A DNA stretch of 40,980 bases from Paraburkholderia tuberum STM678 (GTDB lineage Bacteria > Pseudomonadota > Gammaproteobacteria > Burkholderiales > Burkholderiaceae), in the NCBI RefSeq assembly GCF_902833905.1, contig NZ_CADFGP010000056.1:1-40980 (forward strand), given 5' to 3'. How positions within the stretch are numbered: position 1 is the stretch's first letter; every line of letters starts with the position of its first letter. The position numbers and the translations under genes are program-made. Of this stretch, positions 24,334-32,152 are shown in pieces. The notes under the pieces were generated by a model, which was given only the letters and a program-made list of their open reading frames with translations, ran no database searches and had not been told where the DNA came from.

Positions 24334-26805
24334 ATGACTGAAACGAACAATACGCAGCCCGATAACAGCTACGGCGCCTCGTCCATCCAGATCCTCGAAG
24401 GTCTGGAAGCCGTGCGCAAGCGGCCTGGGATGTACATCGGGGATACATCGGATGGCACCGGTTTGCACCACCTCGTGTTCGAAGTGCTCGACAACTCGAT
24501 CGACGAAGCGCTCGCCGGGCATTGCAACGACATCCAGGTGATCATCCACGCGGACAACTCGATCTCGATCACCGACAACGGCCGCGGCGTGCCGACCGGC
24601 CTGAAGATGGACGACAAGCACGATCCGAAGCGCAGCGCCGCCGAAATCGTGATGACCGAGCTGCACGCCGGCGGCAAGTTCGACCAGAACAGCTACAAGG
24701 TGTCGGGCGGCCTGCACGGCGTGGGCGTGTCGTGCGTGAACGCGCTGTCGGCGTGGTTGCGCCTCACCGTGCGCCGCGACGGCAAGAAGCACTTCATGGA
24801 ATTCCACCGTGGTGTGCCGCAGAACCGCGTGCTCGAAGAGATCGACGGCGTGACCACGTCGCCGATACAGGTGATCGGCGACACCGAAAACCGCGGCACC
24901 GAAGTGCATTTCATGGCCGATGAAAAGATTTTCGGCAATGTTGAATACCACTACGACATTCTCGCGAAGCGGATTCGTGAGCTTTCGTTCCTCAATAACG
25001 GCGTGCGGATTCGATTGGTGGATCAGCGCTCGGGTAAGGAAGAGGATTTCGCGTTCGTCGGCGGCGTGAAGGGTTTTGTCGAGTACATCAACAAGAACAA
25101 GTCCGTGCTGCACCCGAACATCTTCCACATCATCGGCGAGAAGGATGGTGTGGGCGTCGAAGTGGCGATGCAGTGGAACGACAGCTACAACGAAAACGTG
25201 CTGTGCTTCACGAACAACATTCCGCAGCGCGATGGCGGCACGCACCTTACCGGTCTGCGTGCGGCGATGACGCGCGTGCTGAACAAGTACATCGCCGATC
25301 ACGAAGTCGCGAAGAAGGCGAAGGTCGAAACGTCGGGCGATGACATGCGTGAAGGGCTGTCGTGCGTACTGTCGGTGAAGGTGCCGGAGCCGAAGTTCAG
25401 CTCGCAGACGAAGGACAAGCTGGTGTCGTCGGAAGTGCGCGCGCCGGTGGAAGAAGTGGTCGCAAAGGCGCTCGAGGAATTCCTGCTCGAGACGCCGGGC
25501 GACGCGAAGATCATCTGCGGAAAGATCGTCGATGCGGCGCGTGCGCGCGACGCGGCGCGCAAGGCGCGTGAGATGACGCGCCGTAAGGGCGTGCTCGATG
25601 GCGTCGGTTTGCCCGGCAAGCTCGCCGATTGCCAGGAGAAGGATCCGGCGAAGTCGGAGATTTATATCGTCGAGGGTGACTCGGCGGGTGGGTCGGCGAA
25701 GCAGGGGCGTGATCGGAAGTTTCAGGCTATCTTGCCGCTGCGCGGCAAGGTGCTGAACGTCGAGAAGGCGCGCTACGACAAGCTGCTTTCTTCCGAGCAG
25801 ATCGTTACGCTGATTACCGCGCTTGGCTGCGGGATCGGCAAGGAAGATTACAACCTCGACAAGCTGCGCTATCACCGCATCATCATCATGACCGATGCTG
25901 ACGTCGATGGCGCGCACATCCGGACGCTGTTGTTGACGTTCTTCTATCGGCAGATGCCGGAGATGATCGAGCGCGGGTATATCTATATCGCGCAGCCGCC
26001 GCTTTACAAGATCAAGGCGGGGAAGGATGAGCGGTATCTGAAGGATGAGTCGGAAGTCAACGCTCATATTCTTCGGCTCGCGTTGCAGGGGTCGGAGTTG
26101 GTGGCTTCTGAAGGTGCGACTCCGATTACCGGGGATGCGTTGGGTGAGTTGGCTCGGGCTTATCTGTTGGCGCAGGCAGTGGTTGATCGGTTGAGCCGGC
26201 TGTATGACGCTGGTGCGCTCGAGGCGGTGATGGATGGCGTCGTTATCGACCTCTCCAGCGAGCAGGCGGCCGAAGCTTCGGCTCGCGCGCTTGAGGCGAA
26301 GCTGCGGGATGATGCGCTGAAGCCGGAAGTGCGCGTTACGACGATGTATGACCCGGTGCGGGAGCTGCGCTCGCTGCGCGTCGCGCGGACGCATCATGGG
26401 AATCAGAAGATTTCTGTGATCGATGAAGAGTTTCAGTTGACTGCGGATTATCAGCAGCTTGTGACGACCGCTAATACGTTCAAGGGGTTGATTGGCTCTG
26501 GCGCTGTGATCAAGCGTGGGGAGCGGAGTATGGCTGTCACCGACTTTAAGAGTGCGATGAAGTGGCTGCTGGCTGATGCTGAGAGGAATATGTCCAAGCA
26601 GCGCTATAAAGGCCTCGGGGAGATGAATCCGGAGCAGCTTTGGGAGACGACTATGGATCCTGCGGTGCGGCGTCTTCTTCGGGTGCAGATCGAGGATGCT
26701 ATTGCTGCTGATGGCATCTTTACTACGCTCATGGGGGATGATGTGGAGCCGCGCAGGGCTTTTATTGAGTCGAATGCGTTGAGGGCGGGGAATATCGACG
26801 TTTGA
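24334..26805 (+). CDS. gyrB: DNA gyrase subunit B
   Basis: An 823-residue GyrB, the ATPase half of gyrase, which introduces negative supercoils. The GHKL ATPase domain has VRKRPGMYIGDT, NSIDEALAG and GGLHGVGVSCVNAL. The transducer domain carries QTKDKL near 357-362, whose lysine contacts ATP. The TOPRIM domain has EGDSAGGSAKQGRDR near 446-460, PLRGKVLNVE, and DADVDGAHI near 521. A Gram-negative-type insertion of about 170 residues (about 565-735) precedes the conserved end RYKGLGEMNPEQLWETT. Codon use changes along the gene: the first two thirds use mostly C-ending codons, while from about 25.65 kb onwards T- and G-ending codons (GAT, GGG, CTT, TTG, ATT) become frequent. The protein itself looks fully conserved. 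Confidence 0.98.
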   Translation: MTETNNTQPDNSYGASSIQILEGLEAVRKRPGMYIGDTSDGTGLHHLVFEVLDNSIDEALAGHCNDIQVIIHADNSISITDNGRGVPTGLKMDDKHDPKRSAAEIVMTELHAGGKFDQNSYKVSGGLHGVGVSCVNALSAWLRLTVRRDGKKHFMEFHRGVPQNRVLEEIDGVTTSPIQVIGDTENRGTEVHFMADEKIFGNVEYHYDILAKRIRELSFLNNGVRIRLVDQRSGKEEDFAFVGGVKGFVEYINKNKSVLHPNIFHIIGEKDGVGVEVAMQWNDSYNENVLCFTNNIPQRDGGTHLTGLRAAMTRVLNKYIADHEVAKKAKVETSGDDMREGLSCVLSVKVPEPKFSSQTKDKLVSSEVRAPVEEVVAKALEEFLLETPGDAKIICGKIVDAARARDAARKAREMTRRKGVLDGVGLPGKLADCQEKDPAKSEIYIVEGDSAGGSAKQGRDRKFQAILPLRGKVLNVEKARYDKLLSSEQIVTLITALGCGIGKEDYNLDKLRYHRIIIMTDADVDGAHIRTLLLTFFYRQMPEMIERGYIYIAQPPLYKIKAGKDERYLKDESEVNAHILRLALQGSELVASEGATPITGDALGELARAYLLAQAVVDRLSRLYDAGALEAVMDGVVIDLSSEQAAEASARALEAKLRDDALKPEVRVTTMYDPVRELRSLRVARTHHGNQKISVIDEEFQLTADYQQLVTTANTFKGLIGSGAVIKRGERSMAVTDFKSAMKWLLADAERNMSKQRYKGLGEMNPEQLWETTMDPAVRRLLRVQIEDAIAADGIFTTLMGDDVEPRRAFIESNALRAGNIDV

Positions 26806-26842
26806 GGGTGTATGTAGGTAGACGCATAACCTGAGAAAACGG

Positions 26843-26874
26843 GCCCGTAAGTTGAGAAACTTATGGGTCTTTTT
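26843..26874 (+). terminator. Rho-independent terminator after gyrB
   Basis: GCCCGTAAGTT (26843-26853) pairs with AACTTATGGGT (26858-26868) through nine standard and two wobble pairs around GAGA. CTTTTT follows. It lies 38 bp after the gyrB stop. Confidence 0.85.
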
Positions 26875-27145
26875 ATTAATAGTCAGGCTGATGAACAATA
26901 CGTCGACGTGCTGATACTGCTTGAGCTTTTCTTCCTGCTCGCGGAGTCGACATTCAGGCCAAACAGCTGTTGGTGGCTTTCTTCGAGTTTTTGCTCCTCT
27001 CCCGTTCAGGAATCAACCTGGGGGCGGCGAAGTGAAATGGGCGCTACGCTCGCGCGTCGACCGCGCTCGGCGGTTCCGGACGGCTAAAGCGACTCGAATC
27101 CTCGACTTTCTGGACATGCGCGACCCGGCGAATCGATAAAGTGCC

Positions 27146-27173
27146 TGCCGTCTGCCGTCTGCCGTCTGCCGTC
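27146..27173. repeat. Four tandem copies of a 7-bp unit (TGCCGTC)
   Basis: Four perfect head-to-tail copies of TGCCGTC. Seven base pairs further on, TGTCGT (27180-27185) and ACGACA (27189-27194) form a perfect inverted repeat with a three-base spacer. Both lie just upstream of the candidate hydrolase promoter. Confidence 0.85.
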
Positions 27174-27209
27174 ACTGTCTGTCGTATCACGACAATTCTG
27201 TCATTTGCA

Positions 27210-27237
27210 TTGCATTCCTGCCCGGACCGCCTATAAC
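27210..27237 (+). promoter_or_regulatory. Candidate sigma-70 promoter for the hydrolase gene
   Basis: TTGCAT (27210-27215), a 16-bp spacer and TATAAC (27232-27237), 41 bp before the ATG. The inverted repeat TGTCGT/ACGACA at 27180-27194 just upstream could be an operator. It is a good match to consensus but unproven. Confidence 0.45.
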
Positions 27238-27277
27238 GCTGCATAAATAACTCTGTCCGTACTCATGGGAGACGGCC

Positions 27278-28273
27278 ATGTTCGCAAGTGTGAGAGGCTT
27301 GCCGTTCCTTTTGCTAGTCCTTGTGCTCCTTTGCATTCCGCGCGTCCCCTACGCGCAGGTGGCGCGAATGGAAGTCATTCCATTCGAGTCGATGACGCTC
27401 ACAGACGAGCAATTTCTGGCCGGAAGCGAAGACGGCAAGCGCGTGACGATAGCCGGTGAATTGCGGCTGCCTCGACCCGGGACCGACAGGCTGCCCGCCG
27501 TCATACTGCTGCACCCCTCTGGGGGTATCGGCGGCCAGATAGCGGACTGGGAGCAGTGGTTCCTGTCCTTGGGCGTTGCCACTTTCGTTGTCGACAGTTT
27601 CACGAGCCGAGGCATAGAAAACACAATCAATGACCAGAGTCAGCTTGGCAGACTCGCCCAGACAGAAGACGCGTATCGCGCGCTCAGCCTTATTTCCAAA
27701 AACCCTCATGTCGACGCGAGCCGCGTGATGCTAATGGGCTTTTCCCGTGGAGGGCAAGACACGCTCTACGCGAGCATGGTGCGCTTCCAGAAAGCGCATG
27801 CCGATGCGTCGAGTCCAGGATTTGCAGCCTATGTTCCGCTTTACCCAGACTGCAGTGCCCACTACCTCGATGACGACAACGTATCAAAGGCTCCCATTCG
27901 CATATTCCATGGAAGCGCAGACAACTATGACCCGGTCGCGCCTTGCAAGGCCTATGTGGAACGGCTGAAAGCCAAGGGGGCGGACGTAGAGCTGACCGAG
28001 TTTGCCGGGGTTAATCATATTTTCGATGCGCGCGCCTTCGCACATCCAACCTCCCTGCCGAAAGCGCAAACAGTGCGCAATTGTGCATGGGAAGAACACA
28101 GTGCGGGACATTTGCTTAACGTCAGAAGCAACCTGCCGTTCTCATATGCGGACCCCTGTGTCGAACGGGGCGTGACAATCGGGTACGACGAGAGCGCGAC
28201 GGAGCAAACGAAGAAGGCAATAGCCAACCTGGTTACCACTACGCTTAAGCCGACACCGACACGTGCCCCGTGA
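27278..28273 (+). CDS. Exported alpha/beta-hydrolase (dienelactone hydrolase-like)
   Basis: A 331-residue protein with a signal peptide (about 1-26: MFASVRGLPFLLLVLVLLC...PYAQ). The alpha/beta-hydrolase fold follows. LPAVILLHPSGGIGG gives the oxyanion strand-turn, DASRVMLMGFSRGGQDTLY the nucleophile elbow GFSRGG (serine near 154), HGSADNYDPV the acid, and FAGVNHIFDAR the histidine. The spacing fits the dienelactone hydrolase/YdjP-like group acting in the periplasm. Four cysteines after the nucleophile could form disulfides. The start has GGGAG 8 bases upstream. Codon use is less GC-biased than in dnaA or dnaN, suggesting a more recent arrival. The substrate is unknown. It is alone between gyrB and the DnaA-box region. 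Confidence 0.85.
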   Translation: MFASVRGLPFLLLVLVLLCIPRVPYAQVARMEVIPFESMTLTDEQFLAGSEDGKRVTIAGELRLPRPGTDRLPAVILLHPSGGIGGQIADWEQWFLSLGVATFVVDSFTSRGIENTINDQSQLGRLAQTEDAYRALSLISKNPHVDASRVMLMGFSRGGQDTLYASMVRFQKAHADASSPGFAAYVPLYPDCSAHYLDDDNVSKAPIRIFHGSADNYDPVAPCKAYVERLKAKGADVELTEFAGVNHIFDARAFAHPTSLPKAQTVRNCAWEEHSAGHLLNVRSNLPFSYADPCVERGVTIGYDESATEQTKKAIANLVTTTLKPTPTRAP

Positions 28274-28729
28274 TTCCGTCGAGACTGGCGGGAACAGCAT
28301 TGCTTTGGGCTGTTACGTAAAACGCGCGGAGATTTGCTTTCTGCGAGATCTTCAAAAAATGGCCTTCCACCCGAGGCCACTTATCCACATCCCCCTTTGG
28401 AAAACTTTTGTAGAAACAGCCGAACACATTGTGGGCGAAACCTTGATAAATGCGCCGCGTTAACCGGTCGGCTAAAACTTTTCCCTGGCTCCGTTAACCT
28501 GTCCGCCCGCGCTCCCAAGGGTTATCGATTCTGCAGCGCGTTGATCCGTAAACGAACTTCCACGTTATCCACAGCCGAACGCCCCACTTGTTAACTATTA
28601 CTACGGATACATATACAAAGACTATAAAAACCGGAGAAGCACGCCGAAACACGCGCAACGTATACGCACATAACGACAGCAACATCGCAGGACGCAGAAC
28701 CAGCGAGCACCAACCCAGCCACCCACACC
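28274..28729. other. Noncoding AT-rich region with two perfect DnaA boxes (candidate oriC or DnaA-binding site)
   Basis: This 456-bp gene-free region holds perfect DnaA boxes TTATCCACA at 28381-28389 and 28565-28573, both on the plus strand. It also has three GTTAAC palindromes (28459, 28493, 28590) and an AT-rich block at about 28590-28632 (TTAACTATTACTACGGATAC onwards) immediately after the second box, which could act as an unwinding element. About 0.3 perfect boxes would be expected by chance in the whole window on both strands. In many bacteria the replication origin lies beside the dnaA-dnaN-gyrB block. Against this, only two strong boxes are visible, and in some Burkholderia the parAB/gidA region is elsewhere. 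A DnaA-titrating or regulatory site is the alternative. Confidence 0.5.
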
Positions 28730-29611
28730 TCACCCCAACGGCAAACAAATCTCCGTAACCAACTCCGCAGGCGCAGTCTCCTTGGGACTGTTCAAATACT
28801 CCTCAAACACCGGCGCATCCGCTGCCTCCCTCCCAGACTGCACGAGCCAGGTCCCATACAACCACTCATAAGCCGCTCGCATATCGCTATACGGCCCCAC
28901 ATGCCGCAACACCGCATATTCCCCACCGCGTATACGCGTGGCAGAAACCGCCCCACCCATCCCGACAGCCGAAGCCACTTCAGCCATCACAGGCCCCGGC
29001 AACAACACAGCCGCCTTCGACCGCAACGCCTTCTCCTCGACCACTCCCGGATCATCGAAGTAAACCCCGATCATCCGCATCTGCGCCTCCAGCAGATTAT
29101 GTTTCGCAAGCCACCCCAACAAAGCATCAAAAGCCTTTCCGATCTGCATATAAGGTCCGACATGATCGACCGACAAAATCTCCATCGGCTCCACATAACG
29201 AATCACGACCTCACGAATCATCGTCATCTGATCGTCTCCTGAAAGCGCCGGACGAAACCGGCTATGCGTGCCTTGCCTGCGATACTGCGCCGGCGGCACA
29301 CCAAACACCGCGCGAAACGTCCGCGAAAAAGACTGCAAACTGCTATACCCCGAACGCTCGGCAATCTGAGCAATCGGCATCGAACTACTCGCAAGAAAAC
29401 CCGCTGCGCGATGCAACCGTAAACGCCGCACGGTCGTCGCGACCGTCTCGCCATACATCGCCTGATAAATCCGGTGCCAGTGATACGGCGACAGACACGC
29501 AATCTCCGCAAGCCGTCCTATATCGAGCGGTTCGTCGAGGTGATCGTAGATATGGTCGAGCACGCGTGCGAGTCGCGTCTCGTATCGATCCCGATGGTCT
29601 GATTCGTTCAT
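28730..29611 (-). CDS. AraC family regulator with GyrI-like effector-binding domain
   Basis: A 293-residue regulator. The N-terminal AraC DNA-binding domain (about 8-112) has DEPLDIGRLAEIACLSPYHWHRIYQ and the second helix-turn-helix IAQIAERSGYSSLQSFSRTFR, ending FGVPPAQYR. The C-terminal GyrI-like/SOUL-type domain (about 132-290) has VVIRYVEPMEILSVDHVGPY, GVYFDDPGVVEEKALR and GGEYAVLRHVGPY, which binds hydrophobic or drug-like ligands in relatives such as Rob and SbmC/GyrI. The ATG at 29611 is preferred by domain start; no clear Shine-Dalgarno is seen. T-ending codons are common, unlike most genes here. It is divergent from eutB across 327 bp; regulation of eutBC is possible but not shown. 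Confidence 0.88.
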   Translation of the reverse strand: MNESDHRDRYETRLARVLDHIYDHLDEPLDIGRLAEIACLSPYHWHRIYQAMYGETVATTVRRLRLHRAAGFLASSSMPIAQIAERSGYSSLQSFSRTFRAVFGVPPAQYRRQGTHSRFRPALSGDDQMTMIREVVIRYVEPMEILSVDHVGPYMQIGKAFDALLGWLAKHNLLEAQMRMIGVYFDDPGVVEEKALRSKAAVLLPGPVMAEVASAVGMGGAVSATRIRGGEYAVLRHVGPYSDMRAAYEWLYGTWLVQSGREAADAPVFEEYLNSPKETAPAELVTEICLPLG

Positions 29612-29938
29612 GACTGGACCGCAGAAAATTGGCGCGAGAGGATGCGAACAAAGTATCACGTCAGCGAGTGTCGGCCGTTTACCAAATCCTGCGGATTTCA
29701 AGCGGTGCGCACAAAGGGGATTGAGCGCCTGTTGACCGCGCCCGTGGACGCGAGCAGGAGCGCCAAACACAGCATCGGCAAACAGCCCCAATCTCCGCAA
29801 CGTGACGCTGCCGCCGTTTGGCGCTATCGTGTAGTGAGCAGCACCAGCACCAGCACCAGCACCAGCAGCAAGCAACCTGCAGCATGTAACCGCCGTTCCC
29901 ATTCCTACCCGCGTTCGCGAGGCGATGGAGCCGCAAAC
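29612..29938. other. eutB upstream region with CAGCAC tandem repeat
   Basis: This 327-bp gap separates the AraC/GyrI-like regulator from eutB and should hold both promoters. At 29839-29862 there are four perfect CAGCAC units followed by CAGCAG. The eutB frame stays open through all of it (99 codons upstream), but the translated text is low-complexity and unlike EutB, so it is treated as leader. No terminator or perfect palindrome is seen. Confidence 0.6.
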
Positions 29939-31333
29939 ATGAGCTACACCGAGTCGATCGGCAGTCGCACGTACCGCTTCGCCGACCTGAAGACCCTGCT
30001 CGCGAAAGCGAGCCCGCAACGCTCGGGCGACCAGCTCGCAAGCATCGCGGCAGCGAGCGAAGAAGAGCGGGTCGCCGCCAAAATGGCGCTCGCCGAGGTG
30101 CCGCTACGCACGTTCCTGAACGAACCGCTGATCCCCTACGAAACCGACGAAGTCACCCGCCTGATCATCGACGATCACTCGCCAGCAGCCTTCGCCGAAA
30201 TCTCGCATCTGACGGTAGGCGACTTCCGCAATTGGCTACTCAGCACCACAACCGACACCGACGCACTCACCCGCATCACCGAGGGCCTAACACCAGAAAT
30301 GGTCGCCGCCGTCTCAAAGCTGATGCGCAACCAGGACCTGATCACCGCCGCCCGTAAACGCCCGGTCATCACACGCTTTCGCAACACGGTCGGTTTACCG
30401 GGCCGCATGTCCGTACGCCTGCAACCGAACCACCCAACCGACGACGTCAAAGGCATCGCCGCCTCGATGCTCGACGGCCTGATGTACGGCTGCGGCGACG
30501 CGCTGATCGGCATCAACCCCGCGAGCGACAACCTCGCCGCGATCACGAAGCTGCTGCAGATGATCGACGACTTCCGCCAGCGCTATCAGGTACCGACGCA
30601 GTCGTGCGTACTCACGCACGTGACGAGCACGATCGCCGCGATGGAAAAAGGCGCGCCGGTCGATCTCGTATTCCAGTCGATCGCCGGTACCGAAAAAGCG
30701 AACGCGAGCTTTGGCATTTCGCTCGCGCTGCTGCAGGAAGCATACGAGGCGGGGCTGTCGCTCCAACGCGGCACCGTCGGCAGCAATCTGATGTACTTCG
30801 AAACGGGGCAGGGCAGCGCGTTGTCGGCGGATGCGCATTTCGGCGTTGACCAGCAGACCTGCGAGGCGCGCGCCTATGCGGTCGCGCGCAAGTTCAAGCC
30901 GTTTCTGGTGAATACGGTAGTCGGTTTCATCGGCCCCGAGTATTTGTACGATGGCAAGCAGATCACGCGCGCGGGTCTCGAGGATCACTTCTGCGGCAAG
31001 CTGCTCGGCGTGCCGATGGGTTGCGACATCTGCTACACGAACCACGCCGAAGCGGACCAGGACGACATGGACAATCTGCTGACGCTGCTCGGCGTAGCGG
31101 GCATCAATTTCATCATGGGCGTACCTGGCGCGGACGACGTGATGCTCAACTATCAGAGCACGTCCTTTCACGACGCGCTGTACGTGCGCGACGTGCTCGG
31201 TTTGCGCCGCGCGCCGGAATTCGAGGAATGGCTGGAGTCGATGCAGATCATCGACGCACGCGGCGCGTTGATCGGCGCATCGGCGCGGCAACCGCTGCTC
31301 GAAGGTGCGCGCGACTGGATGGGGATTGCATGA
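29939..31333 (+). CDS. eutB: Ethanolamine ammonia-lyase, large subunit
   Basis: A 464-residue EutB, the catalytic TIM-barrel subunit of adenosylcobalamin-dependent ethanolamine ammonia-lyase, which turns ethanolamine into acetaldehyde and ammonia. Family landmarks are LRTFLNEPLIPYETDEVTR, FRNTVGLPGRMSVRLQPNHP for the substrate-binding loop with its conserved arginine, MYGCGDALIGINPASDN, QSCVLTHVTST, ETGQGSALSADAHFG and MGCDICYTNHAEADQDDMDN. The ATG at 29939 gives the usual length and has GGAG upstream. Its stop overlaps the eutC start (ATGA), showing translational coupling. No EutA reactivase, microcompartment, permease or aldehyde dehydrogenase gene is adjacent, so this is the simple cytosolic form. 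Confidence 0.97.
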   Translation: MSYTESIGSRTYRFADLKTLLAKASPQRSGDQLASIAAASEEERVAAKMALAEVPLRTFLNEPLIPYETDEVTRLIIDDHSPAAFAEISHLTVGDFRNWLLSTTTDTDALTRITEGLTPEMVAAVSKLMRNQDLITAARKRPVITRFRNTVGLPGRMSVRLQPNHPTDDVKGIAASMLDGLMYGCGDALIGINPASDNLAAITKLLQMIDDFRQRYQVPTQSCVLTHVTSTIAAMEKGAPVDLVFQSIAGTEKANASFGISLALLQEAYEAGLSLQRGTVGSNLMYFETGQGSALSADAHFGVDQQTCEARAYAVARKFKPFLVNTVVGFIGPEYLYDGKQITRAGLEDHFCGKLLGVPMGCDICYTNHAEADQDDMDNLLTLLGVAGINFIMGVPGADDVMLNYQSTSFHDALYVRDVLGLRRAPEFEEWLESMQIIDARGALIGASARQPLLEGARDWMGIA

Positions 31334-32121
31334 GCGAGAACGACGCACTCGACAAGGACCCGTGGAGCGCACTGCGTCGGTTTACGCAGGCACGCATCGC
31401 GTTGGGCCGAGCGGGCAACAGCCTGCCGACCGCACCATTGCTCGCGTTCAATCTCGCGCATGCGCAGGCGCGCGACGCCGTGCACCATCCGCTCGACGTG
31501 GACCCGCTGCACGCACAGCTGCGCGCGCAAGGTATCAACACGCTCGACGTGCATAGCGCCGCGCCGGATCGCGAGCATTATTTGAGGCGCCCTGATCTTG
31601 GGCGGCGTCTGTCGGAGGAGAGTCGCGCGACGCTTGCCCGACTGCCATCGCAATCAAGCGATGTGCTGTTTGTGATCGGCGATGGTCTATCGGCGTTCGC
31701 CGCATCGAAGCAGGCTGTACCGTTGCTGCAAGCTATACATCCAAAGCTCGCGGGTTGGACCATCGGTCCCGTAGTGGTCGCGCGTCAGGCGCGCGTCGCA
31801 CTCGGCGACGAGATCGGCGAATTGCTCGACGCGAAAATCGTCGTGATGCTGATCGGCGAGCGACCGGGTTTGAGTTCGCCGGATAGCCTCGGCATCTACG
31901 TCACGTACGCGCCGAAAACGGGGTGCAGCGACGCCCAGCGCAACTGCATTTCCAACGTGCGCCCGCAAGGCCTCGACTATCCGCAGGCCGCGCACAAGCT
32001 GCACTATCTGCTCACGCAGGCGAGGAAGCTGAGACTGACAGGGGTGGGCTTGAAAGACGACAGCGATGAGCTGCTAGCCAGCGCTCCGAGGCATCCTGCC
32101 GTGAACGACGGTTCAGCGTAG
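31330..32121 (+). CDS. eutC: Ethanolamine ammonia-lyase, small subunit
   Basis: A 263-residue EutC, which with EutB binds the cobalamin cofactor. It starts MSENDALDKDPWSALRRFTQARIALGRAGNS, the family start with the DPW motif and the RxALGRxG pattern. It continues with LLAFNLAHAQARDAVHHPLD, DVLFVIGDGLSAFAASKQA, VVMLIGERPGLSSPDSLGIYVTY and CISNVRPQGLDYPQAAHKL. Length and motifs are normal. The ATG overlaps the eutB TGA by two bases. The gene ends 31 bp from the convergent cadA stop, with no visible terminator between them, so transcripts may overlap. Confidence 0.97.
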   Translation: MSENDALDKDPWSALRRFTQARIALGRAGNSLPTAPLLAFNLAHAQARDAVHHPLDVDPLHAQLRAQGINTLDVHSAAPDREHYLRRPDLGRRLSEESRATLARLPSQSSDVLFVIGDGLSAFAASKQAVPLLQAIHPKLAGWTIGPVVVARQARVALGDEIGELLDAKIVVMLIGERPGLSSPDSLGIYVTYAPKTGCSDAQRNCISNVRPQGLDYPQAAHKLHYLLTQARKLRLTGVGLKDDSDELLASAPRHPAVNDGSA

Positions 32122-32152
32122 GAAGCAACGAGCGTAAATCTCGCACGCCCAC

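Larger units (their letters stand above)
26875..27277. other. Gene-free region between gyrB and an exported hydrolase gene
   Basis: The region is AT-rich at 26870-26960 and of mixed composition after that. No conserved protein is recognisable on either strand. A minus-strand stretch at about 26885-26960 would read as a short coiled-coil-like fragment without start or family match. It contains the TGCCGTC tandem repeat and a candidate promoter and operator, listed separately. Confidence 0.5.

Noticed and set aside
23095..26898. Very long open frame on the minus strand opposite dnaN and gyrB
   Set aside because: It lies exactly antisense to two highly conserved genes, is Arg/His-rich with no domain, and arises from codon bias in GC-rich DNA.
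26885..26960. Minus-strand fragment resembling a coiled-coil protein piece (REQEEKLKQYQ)
   Set aside because: No start, no family match and disrupted on both sides; could be a decayed gene but this cannot be supported.
29642..29938. N-terminal extension of EutB reading through the CAGCAC repeat
   Set aside because: The extension is low-complexity and unlike any EutB; the ATG at 29939 gives the normal start and length.
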